Positions 1 through 9,572 of a DNA stretch of 64,000 nucleotides are shown here, piece by piece; the first letter of the stretch is position 1, and each line of letters starts with the position of its first letter. Below the pieces are notes generated by a model, which did not search any database, had not been told where the DNA came from, and saw only the letters and a program-made list of their open reading frames with translations. Origin of the DNA: Deltaproteobacteria bacterium HGW-Deltaproteobacteria-12 (GTDB lineage Bacteria > Desulfobacterota > Syntrophia > Syntrophales > Smithellaceae); NCBI GenBank assembly GCA_002840565.1, contig PHBK01000012.1:124001-188000 (forward strand), in the 5' to 3' direction. A program made the position numbers and the translations under genes.

Positions 1-1
1 C

Positions 2-148
2 GAAACGGAGATCGCCTGGCTTAATTTCATAGCTTACAAGAATGGCCTTAGTCATTTATTGGTAGAAGAGGTCGAACGATTAAAGCAAACGGGATGCACC
101 GATAATCAAGAAAATAATTTGGAATTGCAGCATCTTAAATGGGAATAA
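2..148 (+). CDS. C-terminal fragment of an ORF cut by the window edge; tail loosely resembles sugar-1-phosphate nucleotidylyltransferase (RfbA-like) C-termini
   Basis: Open frame from base 2 reads ETEIAWLNFIAYKNGLSHLLVEEVERLKQTGC...LKWE*; EIAW-x-NFIAYKNG loosely resembles RfbA-type tails. Confidence 0.3.
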   Translation, partial: ETEIAWLNFIAYKNGLSHLLVEEVERLKQTGCTDNQENNLELQHLKWE

Positions 149-229
149 CCGGCATATTCCAATATTTTTATGGTTCTGCACAAGTATTTACTATAACAGG
201 CAGAATAATTCGACAGAGGAGGTATGACA

Positions 230-1894
230 ATGCGCATAGCAGAAACTCTAACTTCGGAGCTTGTATTTGTTAAAATTAAAGCAAAGGAACGGGTCGAAAC
301 CATTGATCTCCTCCTTTCCGAACTACACAAAATTCGAGGAGTAGACAAGGAAACTGCCCTGCGCGATCTTGCGGCGAATGGACAAGCAGCGACTTTACGC
401 GTCGCAGTCGGAGACAATTATCTTGCAGTCCCGCATGCAGTAACACAAGCGTCCAAACAGCTGGTCATGGCCGTCGCTACAAGTCCGGCAGGCATTCTCT
501 GGGGTGAAGGTCCGGATGAGCTGGCAAATGTGGTTATTCTGCTGTTAGGCCCTCCTCAGACGCACGGTTTATATCTTCGGGTGCTGAGCCGTATCGCCCG
601 CTTCTGCAAAACAGAAGGATTTTTGCCAAGTCTGCTGGATGCGCAATCCTCCCTTGACCTTATTGGATACCTTGAAAGCGCTGAATCATCGATGGAGGAG
701 GTGGCTGAGGAACCGGATTCTCCACGTTTCTGTGTTATTGGGGCAGGACCAGGAGGCATGGCAATGGCGGGGCATCTTGCCCTGATGGGTCGGAAAGTTA
801 ACCTTTATACGCGCAATGCCGATCGTCTTGCACCGGTGCAGGCTCGCGGAGGGATTGACGTAACCGGTGAGATCCAGGGGCTGGCAAAACTGGACGTAGT
901 GACGACGGACCCTGAAAAAGCGGTTGAGCATTCGGAAGTGCTGATGATCGTCGTGCCGGCCACAGCGCATCGCAACATAGCCAAAATCATTGCCCCCTAC
1001 ATTAAAGACGGGCAGATCATTGTGTTGAATCCCGGCCGGACAGGCGGAGCACTGGAATTTGCCCAGGTGCTGCAAACAGTCAATCCCGTGGTGCGGCCTT
1101 ATCTGGCTGAGGCGCAGACACTGTTGTATGCCTCGCGCCTCACAAATCCCGGACAAGTGCATATTTATGGAATTAAAAACTCCGTGGCATTGGCAGCTTT
1201 ACCTGCATACCAGACTGCCGATATTCTCCCGATCATCCGAACCGCACTTCCTCAATTTGTACCAGGAGATAATGTGCTGAAAACAGGTCTCGACAATATC
1301 GGTGCCGTATTCCATCCGGCGATTACACTGCTCAACTCCGCCCGCATCGAGAACACGAACGGCAATTTTCAGTTCTATCTCGAAGGGGTGACGCCGGCTG
1401 TCGCCAGTATACTGGAGGCAATTGATCAGGAGCGTGTCGCTGTGGCTGAGGCATTGGGCATCCGCGCCAACACGGCCCGTGAGTGGCTTTATCTTGCTTA
1501 TAACGCAGCGGGCAAGACATTAATTGAAGCAATGCGTGCTAACCCCGGATATCGCGGTATCAATGCGCCGTCTACCGTTCACCACCGTTATATCTCTGAA
1601 GACGTCCCCGCCAGTCTAGTGCCCATTGCCTCCATTGGGGAAATGCTCGGGGTGCGAACGCCTGCCATGCGATCCATAATTCACCTGGCCTCGGTCATGC
1701 ACGGTATAGATTACTGGGCAATCGGTCGCACTGTTGATAAACTGGGCATTGCGGGGATGTCGGTAAAAGAGATCAGGTTTCTTGTTGTCGGAGCCGAAAT
1801 GAAAGGACCGGAGCAGAAAGCCGGCAATCAGCAGGCCATTGATTATACCGCGCTGGTGGGATTCGGTAAGTATGGATTTGACGGAGGTACATAA
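230..1894 (+). CDS. PTS EIIA type-2-like domain fused to NAD(P)-dependent opine/octopine dehydrogenase family protein
   Basis: N-terminal ~150 aa with EIIA-like VGDNYLAVPHAV...LLLGPPQTHGLYLRVLSRIARF; then Rossmann motif FCVIGAGPGGMAMAGHLALMGRKVNLYTRN and the octopine-DH-like helical C-terminal half (GLDNIGAVFHPAITLLNSARIE). Confidence 0.8.
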   Translation: MRIAETLTSELVFVKIKAKERVETIDLLLSELHKIRGVDKETALRDLAANGQAATLRVAVGDNYLAVPHAVTQASKQLVMAVATSPAGILWGEGPDELANVVILLLGPPQTHGLYLRVLSRIARFCKTEGFLPSLLDAQSSLDLIGYLESAESSMEEVAEEPDSPRFCVIGAGPGGMAMAGHLALMGRKVNLYTRNADRLAPVQARGGIDVTGEIQGLAKLDVVTTDPEKAVEHSEVLMIVVPATAHRNIAKIIAPYIKDGQIIVLNPGRTGGALEFAQVLQTVNPVVRPYLAEAQTLLYASRLTNPGQVHIYGIKNSVALAALPAYQTADILPIIRTALPQFVPGDNVLKTGLDNIGAVFHPAITLLNSARIENTNGNFQFYLEGVTPAVASILEAIDQERVAVAEALGIRANTAREWLYLAYNAAGKTLIEAMRANPGYRGINAPSTVHHRYISEDVPASLVPIASIGEMLGVRTPAMRSIIHLASVMHGIDYWAIGRTVDKLGIAGMSVKEIRFLVVGAEMKGPEQKAGNQQAIDYTALVGFGKYGFDGGT

Positions 1895-3771
1895 TGAGGC
1901 CGGTAAAAACTAATCGATCCGATCGCTTCGGCCTCATACACCCTGCTATGGAGGCCCATACACTCGGAATCAATTCCGTCCAGCAGCTTCTCGAACAATG
2001 CGGTATCGCCGCGGTCATTGCCGATGCGCGTGTCTGTTCAGCCGTTGACCATCTGCATGAACCGCGGTCTATAGCAGAAATCGAACAATGGCTTCGCACA
2101 AATCGCATCACAATGCTTGGTTTCAGTTATCGTCTCGATCCCGATCAAGGGGCTGACCTTTTTGCCAACTGGGTTTATCAACTGAAAAATAAGCGTCTGC
2201 TGAGCGATCAGGGCGGACCACTGCGCGGGATCTATTTTGCCGGACTGCCGCGGGCCTGTGAACTGGTGCTTAAACTTGTTCCCGAGATTTCCGGCGTTTT
2301 TGCCGGCGACGAGACGCCCTCGGAAACACTGGCTATTCTCGGTATCGAAACCACTTGGGCGCCTGTGGAAATTTCCGGAGGCATTGCCTATGATGAGGCT
2401 CGTCTGGCGTTTGGACGGGAGCTGGTCTGCAAGGGCGACTATCTGGCGATCAAACCTGTAGACAGGTCGGGATATGAAAGTATTGGCACAAACCTCGACA
2501 CTCTGGTGGCCCGAATGAATCATTCCCGCCAGCGGAAACTGCCGCCCCTCATTCGGGCGCATGTCGGCCCGTATCTTCCTGATCGGGATGAAGCAGTGCG
2601 CCTTTTCCTCGACTGGGCGCGCCGCCTTGCCGCGTCTGGTTATCTCGATGTGCTATCCATTGGCACGTCCCAGCTCACGCAGTCAAATTTTGGTGACGAC
2701 TGGGGTGGCCGGCCCAATGGCGGTGGTGTTCCCATCAATTCTCCCGAAGAGTATAGGCAGGTATGGAGTGCATCTCGTCCGATGCTTGTACGAACCTATG
2801 CCGGTGCGCGGAATGTCCCGGCGCTGGCAAGAATCCACGAAGACTCCCTCAATATAGCCTGGCACGCTCTTTCCCTCTGGTGGTTCTGCCGGCTCGATGG
2901 GCGAGGACCGAATTCTTTGCGAGAAAATCTGGTCGAACATATCGAAGCGCTGCGCTATATTGCGTCTACGGAAAAGCCTTTTGAGCCCAACGTGCCGCAT
3001 CACTTTGCATTTCGCGGCGCTGACGACGTAACTTACATTGTATCTGCATTTCTTGCGGCCAAGCTTGCCAAAAAACTGGGTATTCGCCACCTGATCCTCC
3101 AGAACATGCTCAATACCCCGCGTTATGTCTGGGGTGTGCAGGATTTAGCCAAATCACGGGCGATGCTGCGGCTTATAAGGAAACTCGAAGATGATCATTT
3201 TACCGTAATTTTGCAGCCCAGGGGAGGGCTCGATTATTTTTCCCACGATCCGGAAAAAGCTAAAGCGCAGTTGGCGGCAGTGACGGCTCTCATGGACGAC
3301 ATCGAACCTCACGATGTTTTCAGTCCGCCCATCATCCATGTGGTCAGTTATTCGGAGGGGTTCCGTCTGGCAGATCCGCCTGTTATTGATGAGAGCATTA
3401 AAATTACGCGTCATGCGCTTGCAGAGTACCGTCGCCTGCGACAAAAAGGCGAAGTGGACGATATGACCGACCACAGGGAAGTACGCTTGCGGATGGAAGA
3501 CTTGCTGGAGCAGGCGCAAACGGTGATTGCGGCAATCGAATCAAATTTTCCCGATCCTTACAGTGCAGATGGCTTATACCGAATCTTCGCCGAAGGATTT
3601 CTGCCTGTTCCCTATTTGTGGGAATGCCGGCAAGAATTTATCAAAGCAATACAATGGCGCACAAAAGCTCTTGGTGGAGCAATTAGAATTGTGGACGAAA
3701 CGGGCGCAGTTATATCTGCCGCCGAACGTGTTCGTTTTCTACTGGACCAAGCCAGAGCAGGCAGCGCGTAA
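1894..3771 (+). CDS. Cobalamin-binding-like domain plus mutase (glutamate mutase E-like) barrel protein
   Basis: N-terminus GLIHPAMEAHTLGINSVQQLLEQCG contains E-x-H-x-x-G, close to the B12-binding DxHxxG motif; downstream RTYAGARNVPALARIHEDSLNIAWHALSLWWFCRLDGRGP resembles B12 mutase catalytic chains; TAATG overlap with the upstream gene. Confidence 0.55.
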   Translation: MRPVKTNRSDRFGLIHPAMEAHTLGINSVQQLLEQCGIAAVIADARVCSAVDHLHEPRSIAEIEQWLRTNRITMLGFSYRLDPDQGADLFANWVYQLKNKRLLSDQGGPLRGIYFAGLPRACELVLKLVPEISGVFAGDETPSETLAILGIETTWAPVEISGGIAYDEARLAFGRELVCKGDYLAIKPVDRSGYESIGTNLDTLVARMNHSRQRKLPPLIRAHVGPYLPDRDEAVRLFLDWARRLAASGYLDVLSIGTSQLTQSNFGDDWGGRPNGGGVPINSPEEYRQVWSASRPMLVRTYAGARNVPALARIHEDSLNIAWHALSLWWFCRLDGRGPNSLRENLVEHIEALRYIASTEKPFEPNVPHHFAFRGADDVTYIVSAFLAAKLAKKLGIRHLILQNMLNTPRYVWGVQDLAKSRAMLRLIRKLEDDHFTVILQPRGGLDYFSHDPEKAKAQLAAVTALMDDIEPHDVFSPPIIHVVSYSEGFRLADPPVIDESIKITRHALAEYRRLRQKGEVDDMTDHREVRLRMEDLLEQAQTVIAAIESNFPDPYSADGLYRIFAEGFLPVPYLWECRQEFIKAIQWRTKALGGAIRIVDETGAVISAAERVRFLLDQARAGSA

Positions 3772-3786
3772 GAAAGGAGAGCTAAG

Positions 3787-5109
3787 ATGACGGCTATTGC
3801 TGGAATATTTGCAACGCAAAGCGGGGATATTGTCGAGCGGATGCTCGCGAGGATGCGGCACCGAGCACAAGGTGAAATAAAGATTCATACGTCAGCCACA
3901 GCGGCCCTGGGTGTGATACACAAAGACGGAATGAAGCCTCCAGCCGATAAAAACAGGGTGGAAGACCGAATCAGCGATCGTCATTACAGTTTTGTCCAAG
4001 AAGTCACGGGTCAGCCCTTCTTCGAGCGCGATTTCCTCGGCATTGTCCCGCTGTATTATGGCCGGCGGGAAGATGGCGCATTGTGCTTTGCTTCGGAAGT
4101 TAAGGGACTGCTGGAGGCAACCGGAGACATTAATGAATTTCCTCCCGGCTGCAGCTACGACGGTAAAACATTTGCGCGCTTTTTTAAATTGAAGCCGTCA
4201 GTCCACCTCTCTGAAAATCCCGACCGGATTGCGGCTGAGTTGCGTGTACGATTGGAAAAAGCTGTGCAAAAGAGAATCTTCTCCGACGAAACCGGCTGCT
4301 ATCTTTCGGGCGGACTTGATTCCAGCATCATGGCCGCTCTTGCACGAAGGCATGTAAGAAAGCTTTGGAGCGTTGCTGCAGGTGTTGCTGGAGCACCTGA
4401 TCTGGAGGCCGCAAGAGAAGTTGCTGATTTTATCAAAGCCGATCATCAGGAGGTCATTGTCACACCGGCAGACATGCTGCGCATTCTCCCGGATGTAATC
4501 TGGCATCTGGAATCATTCGATGCATTGCTGGTGCGTTCCAGTATCATGCAATATTTTGCATCACAGCGGTTGATCCAGCATGCGACCGATGCCTTTTCCG
4601 GTGAAGGCGGAGATGAACTCTTTGCGGGATACGCCTATATGAAAAATATGACGCAAGAGAGATTAAACGACGAATTGATCGAAAGCACCGGCCGGCTTCA
4701 CAACACTGCCCTGCAACGAGTTGATCGCTGTTCAACAGCCCACGGACTGCGAGCGCATGTATGCTTTCTCGATCCGGCGGTTGTGGAATACGCGCTGCAA
4801 ATTCCCACGGAGTTGAAACTGCGTGCCGGCGTTGAAAAGTGGATCGTCCGCCAGGCTTTTGCCAATCTTTTGCCCGAGCGGATTATTAAGCGAGCCAAGG
4901 TTAAATTCTGGGAAGGGGCGGGTGTGCAGGATCTTCTTGCTCAACATGCGCAAACGGTCATTTCGGACGGTGACTTCAGCCGCGAGCGAACCCTCCCGAA
5001 CGGTTGGGTACTGGGCAGCAAAGAAGAATTAATGTATTATCGCATCTTTTGTGAACGTCTGGGGCCAATCCCGAAACTTGACTGGATGGGGCGTACGCCT
5101 TCTTCTTAA
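3787..5109 (+). CDS. Asparagine synthetase-like amidotransferase with degenerate glutaminase domain (no Cys2)
   Basis: Starts MTAIAGIF (no Cys at position 2); RDFLGIVPLYYGRREDGALCFASEVKGLL; PP-loop GCYLSGGLDSSIMAAL; FSGEGGDELFAGY. Confidence 0.8.
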   Translation: MTAIAGIFATQSGDIVERMLARMRHRAQGEIKIHTSATAALGVIHKDGMKPPADKNRVEDRISDRHYSFVQEVTGQPFFERDFLGIVPLYYGRREDGALCFASEVKGLLEATGDINEFPPGCSYDGKTFARFFKLKPSVHLSENPDRIAAELRVRLEKAVQKRIFSDETGCYLSGGLDSSIMAALARRHVRKLWSVAAGVAGAPDLEAAREVADFIKADHQEVIVTPADMLRILPDVIWHLESFDALLVRSSIMQYFASQRLIQHATDAFSGEGGDELFAGYAYMKNMTQERLNDELIESTGRLHNTALQRVDRCSTAHGLRAHVCFLDPAVVEYALQIPTELKLRAGVEKWIVRQAFANLLPERIIKRAKVKFWEGAGVQDLLAQHAQTVISDGDFSRERTLPNGWVLGSKEELMYYRIFCERLGPIPKLDWMGRTPSS

Positions 5110-5187
5110 AAGCACGGAGAAATTATACCGGCGCCGGGCATTGTTGAAAAAACAACATAAAGCTAATTTTTGAGGGCTGCGGAAGGC

Positions 5188-5742
5188 ATGGCAGATATAG
5201 CTGCTATCTATCATTCGGAAATATTTAAAATTGTTATTTTAACACTGGTCATTTTTTTTGCCCGCATTTGTGATGTGTCTCTCAGTACACTCAGAATTAT
5301 ATATACATCTCGCGGCTTAAAATTTTTGGCGCCGCTGATTGGATTTTTTGAGGTCCTGATCTGGCTTATTGCCATGTCGCAGATTATCAATAATCTGACG
5401 AATTTTGTTCTTTATATTGCTTACGCAGGAGGTTTTGCCGCCGGAAATTTCATCGGCATATTAATAGAGGAAAAAATGGCTATCGGCACCGTCATTATTC
5501 GGATCATTACACAAAAAGAGGGGAGCGAATTGATTGAATCTCTTAAATGCGGGGGCTACGGAGTTACATACACGCCGGCGCAAGGAGCAATGGGGCCGGT
5601 AAAAATCATTTTTACTATTGTGAAAAGAAAAGACATTAATCATGTGCTGGAGATCGTCCGTCACTGCAATCCCCTGGCTTTCTTCACAATTGAAGACGTT
5701 CGTTCCGTCCGTAAGGGGTTATTCCCGTTGACAAAAAAATAG
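5188..5742 (+). CDS. DUF2179/DUF5698 (UPF0316) family membrane protein
   Basis: Three N-terminal hydrophobic segments (RICDVSLSTLRIIYTSRGLKFLAPLIGFFEVLIWLIAMSQI) then a small soluble domain. Confidence 0.7.
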   Translation: MADIAAIYHSEIFKIVILTLVIFFARICDVSLSTLRIIYTSRGLKFLAPLIGFFEVLIWLIAMSQIINNLTNFVLYIAYAGGFAAGNFIGILIEEKMAIGTVIIRIITQKEGSELIESLKCGGYGVTYTPAQGAMGPVKIIFTIVKRKDINHVLEIVRHCNPLAFFTIEDVRSVRKGLFPLTKK

Positions 5743-5970
5743 CAAGAGGAAAATTATAGATCAGATGCTGTAAGATGATGCGGTTTACTGCTTCGCCGGC
5801 AACTGATCAGTGAGGACATGTTGTCTTGAATTAAAATTAGCAGTCAAACCCAATCGGTTTTGGGCAACATTATTTCGAAAAAATACAAAAACAGTCTATT
5901 GTCAAGACACGAAATACTGTAGAAATCAGAAGGCTGAAAAAATGTATCAAAATGTTGTGCAAGGAAGCCT

Positions 5971-6954
5971 ATGAAAGCTCAGAAATATATCGAAAATGCC
6001 AAAGGACACATCGTTTTATATAAAAACAAAATAGAAGTTCGTTTGGTAGAAGATACCGTCTGGTTGACGCAGAAACAGATGGCCGACTTGTTTGACACGG
6101 AAAGGAGCGTTATAACAAAGCATTTAAAAAATATATTTAATTCTAATGAGTTAAATGAAAAAAGCAATGTGCAAAAAATGCACATTGCAAATTCTGACAA
6201 GCCTGTTGCTTTTTATAATCTGGACATCATTATTTCAGTTGGCTATCGCGTCAATTCGCTTCGTGGCACGCAGTTCCGCATCTGGGCGACCAATGTTTTA
6301 CGCACGCATCTGGTGGACGGCTACACCATCAACGAAAAACGACTGAAAGCCCAGCAAAACAAAATCACTGAATTGCAGAATGCCTTGCGCCTGCTGGGCA
6401 ATGTCGCTCTTCTGGAAGGTGTCTCCGATGAAGCGAAGGGAATAGTTCAGATCATTTCTGAATACTCACGAGCATTAAATATTCTTGACGACTATGACCA
6501 TCAGCGTCTTGCGTCACCCAAAGGCACTAAAAAATCAAAATTTAAACTGACGCATGAAGAAGCTAGAAATATCATTGAACAGATGAAAAAGAAATTCAAG
6601 GATTCCGCTCTTGTCGGCCAGGAAAAAGACAAAAGCTTTCAGGGTTCCATCGGCGCAATTTACCAGACATTTGATGGTAAAGACGTCTATCCCACCACAG
6701 AAGACAAAGCGGCTCATTTGCTTTACTTCGTAACAAAGAATCACAGTTTTGTGGACGGCAATAAACGCATAGCGGCTGCGCTGTTCATATGCTTCCTTCA
6801 AAGAAACGGCATCTTGCTAGATAAAGACGGAAACAAACGCATTGACGACAATGCACTTGTCGCTTTGACACTAATGATCGCCGCCAGCAAGCCAGCGGAA
6901 AAAGACATCATGATAAAAGTTATCTTGAATCTGTTAATGGAGAACAAGCGTTAA
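5971..6954 (+). CDS. RhuM-family N-terminal domain fused to Fic/Doc-type domain
   Basis: VRLVEDTVWLTQKQMADLFDTERSVITKHLKNIF (RhuM-like); C-terminal HSFVDGNKRIAAALF Fic/Doc motif. Confidence 0.85.
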   Translation: MKAQKYIENAKGHIVLYKNKIEVRLVEDTVWLTQKQMADLFDTERSVITKHLKNIFNSNELNEKSNVQKMHIANSDKPVAFYNLDIIISVGYRVNSLRGTQFRIWATNVLRTHLVDGYTINEKRLKAQQNKITELQNALRLLGNVALLEGVSDEAKGIVQIISEYSRALNILDDYDHQRLASPKGTKKSKFKLTHEEARNIIEQMKKKFKDSALVGQEKDKSFQGSIGAIYQTFDGKDVYPTTEDKAAHLLYFVTKNHSFVDGNKRIAAALFICFLQRNGILLDKDGNKRIDDNALVALTLMIAASKPAEKDIMIKVILNLLMENKR

Positions 6955-7271
6955 AAGAGTAATGTCCAACTGTATCACATCGATTCCAACATACTTGCGC
7001 CTGGCGGCCTGGAGCGGATGACTGCTTGGTGCTGATTGTGGCAGCGTTGGAAATGGCGGGGTGTTGAAAAGATGATATTACACGACCTGAATCTATTCGT
7101 ACCTTGATCTATTCACGATCTACAATCCAATATTTACCTTTTTTCTTGCAAAGTCATTTCAAAGTTGTAAGATAACGCGCTATTAAGTTCTTTTTAAAAC
7201 CAAAAAATGAAAAGATACTTGGGGCATGATAGCTGATACCGGGGGTTTTTAGAAATGGATAAGAATCGATA

Positions 7272-9572
7272 ATGGACCAAGCCACGCATAACAAGATCGT
7301 ATCATTCATCTGGGGAATTGCCGATGATGTGCTACGTGATTTATTCAAACGTGGAAAATATCCGGATGTTATTTTGCCCATGTGCGTCATCCGGCGTATG
7401 GACGCCGTGCTGGAACCCACCAAGCAAGCAGTTCTCGACACCAAAAAAATGCTGGACGAAGCGCGTATTACCGAGCAACGTTCAGCACTTGCCGATGCCG
7501 CAGGCCAGGCCTTTTATAATACATCACGATTCACATTGCGCGATTTGAAATCCCGTGGCAGCCAGCAACAGCTTCTTGCTGATTTCAAAGACTATCTCAA
7601 TGGCTTTTCGCAAAACGTCCAAGACATTCTGGAAAACTTCAAGTTTCGCAATCAGCTTTCGACACTTTCCAAAGCCGATGCTCTAGGCACATTAATCAAT
7701 AAGTTTCTCGATCCCGAAATTGATCTGACACCAAATGGCATCGACAACCATGCAATGGGAACAGTCTTTGAGGAATTAGTTCGCAAGTTCAATGAAGACA
7801 ACAACGAAGAAGCGGGCGAGCACTGGACGCCGCGTGATGCGGTGCGGCTTATGGCCAACCTTGTATTTCTGCCGATTAGAGACAAGCTAAAGTCCGGCAC
7901 ATATCTGCTCTATGATTGCGCGTGCGGCACAGGCGGCATGCTTACTGTGGCGGAGGAAACACTCAAAGAAATTGCAAAGAAGCGTGGCCTTCAAATTGAC
8001 AGCCGCCTGTTCGGGCAGGAAATAAATCCGGAAACCTACGCTATCTGCAAGGCGGATATGTTGCTTAAAGGTGAAGGTGAAAATGCTAACCGCATCACTG
8101 GTGGCGCGGAATGGTCAACTTTGTCCAACGATGCCTTCCCAGCGTATGAGTTCGATTTCATGCTTTCCAATCCGCCTTATGGAAAAAGCTGGAAGAAAGA
8201 CCTCGAAGCAATGGGCGGTAAGGACGGCATACGCGATCCTCGCTTCAAGGTAATGCACAACGGTGAAGAACTTTCGCTTATCACGCGCTCAAGCGACGGC
8301 CAGATGCTTTTTCTTGCCAACATGGTTTCGAAGATGAACGATAAATCGCAGCTGGGCAGTCGTATTGCAGAGGTAAATAACGGCTCATCACTATTCACCG
8401 GTGATGCCGGGCAAGGCGAGAGCAATATCCGCCGCTGGCTTATAGAAAACGATTGGCTTGAAGCCATTGTCGCACTGCCGCTCAACTTATTTTACAACAC
8501 CGGCATTGCCACCTATATCTGGGTACTGTCGAATAGAAAACCAGAGCACCGTAAGGGCAAAGTGCAACTCATCGACGCAACTCAATGGTATAAACCGCTT
8601 CGCAAAAATCTTGGCAAGAAAAACTGTGAACTTTCACCTGAAGATATCGAACGCATCAGCACAACATTTCTCGATTTCCAGGAAACGCCGGAGTCGAAGA
8701 TATTCACCAATGATGCTTTCGGATATTGGAAAGTGACAGTTGAGCGCCCGCTTCGCCTCCACAGTCAGCTTACACTAAAAAACATCGAAATACTGCGCTT
8801 AGCTTCGGGTGATGAAACTATCCGCACCGATTTGTATGATGAATTTGGCGAAGACCTTTTTACGGATTTCGCAAAGGTATATGAAAAACTGGAAAAGCGG
8901 CTTGCCGAATGGGTTAAAGATGATGAAGAAGAGAGTGATGAAAATGTTGACAAACCTAAAGGCTTATCGGATAAAAAGAAAAAGAAGTTGCTCGATGCAA
9001 AAACATGGGAACGTGATGGGCGCCTTTTAGAAATTACCACTAAGCTGCGTAAGACTCTTGGTGATAAGCTCTATGAAGATCATAATGTTTTCCGTGTAGA
9101 AGTTGATAATGCTCTAAAAAATGCAAACATCAAGATATCCGCATCCGATCTTAAGGCTATTCTTAAAGCAGTGAGCTGGAGGGTGGATACAGCGCCGCAA
9201 GTGATTTCTAAAATACATAAGCCTAGCAAGGTTAAGGTCAATCCTATGTATGGCTTATATGAAGCAGTTGTGGACGGCAAGCCTGCAATCGTCGAATATG
9301 AACCTGATTCTGAACTGCGCGATACCGAACAGGTGCCGCTTCTTGAAGATGGCGGCATAGAAGCTTTTATCAAACGTGAAGTTCTGCCATACACACCCGA
9401 TGCATGGATCAAGAAAGATGCAACAAAGATAGGCTACGAAATCAGCTTTACCCGCCACTTTTATAAACCTCAACCATTGCGCACGTTGGAGGAAATTCGA
9501 AAAGATATTCTTGCCATTGAAAAAGAGGCCGAAGGTTTGTTGGATGATCTGCTGCAAGGTAAAGAAAAATGA
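7272..9572 (+). CDS. hsdM: Type I restriction-modification system methyltransferase subunit HsdM
   Basis: HWTPRDAVRLMANL; CACGTGGML SAM-binding motif; DFMLSNPPYGKSW (NPPY N6-adenine MTase); 4-bp ATGA overlap with the next gene. Confidence 0.95.
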   Translation: MDQATHNKIVSFIWGIADDVLRDLFKRGKYPDVILPMCVIRRMDAVLEPTKQAVLDTKKMLDEARITEQRSALADAAGQAFYNTSRFTLRDLKSRGSQQQLLADFKDYLNGFSQNVQDILENFKFRNQLSTLSKADALGTLINKFLDPEIDLTPNGIDNHAMGTVFEELVRKFNEDNNEEAGEHWTPRDAVRLMANLVFLPIRDKLKSGTYLLYDCACGTGGMLTVAEETLKEIAKKRGLQIDSRLFGQEINPETYAICKADMLLKGEGENANRITGGAEWSTLSNDAFPAYEFDFMLSNPPYGKSWKKDLEAMGGKDGIRDPRFKVMHNGEELSLITRSSDGQMLFLANMVSKMNDKSQLGSRIAEVNNGSSLFTGDAGQGESNIRRWLIENDWLEAIVALPLNLFYNTGIATYIWVLSNRKPEHRKGKVQLIDATQWYKPLRKNLGKKNCELSPEDIERISTTFLDFQETPESKIFTNDAFGYWKVTVERPLRLHSQLTLKNIEILRLASGDETIRTDLYDEFGEDLFTDFAKVYEKLEKRLAEWVKDDEEESDENVDKPKGLSDKKKKKLLDAKTWERDGRLLEITTKLRKTLGDKLYEDHNVFRVEVDNALKNANIKISASDLKAILKAVSWRVDTAPQVISKIHKPSKVKVNPMYGLYEAVVDGKPAIVEYEPDSELRDTEQVPLLEDGGIEAFIKREVLPYTPDAWIKKDATKIGYEISFTRHFYKPQPLRTLEEIRKDILAIEKEAEGLLDDLLQGKEK

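Noticed and set aside
686-1162. Long minus-strand ORF opposite the opine dehydrogenase gene (and similar antisense ORFs at 2038-2562, 2683-3090, 50813-51847, 52319-53281, 54877-55656)
   Set aside because: Shadow ORFs overlapping strongly supported plus-strand genes; compositions rich in His/Arg/Pro, with no recognisable motifs.
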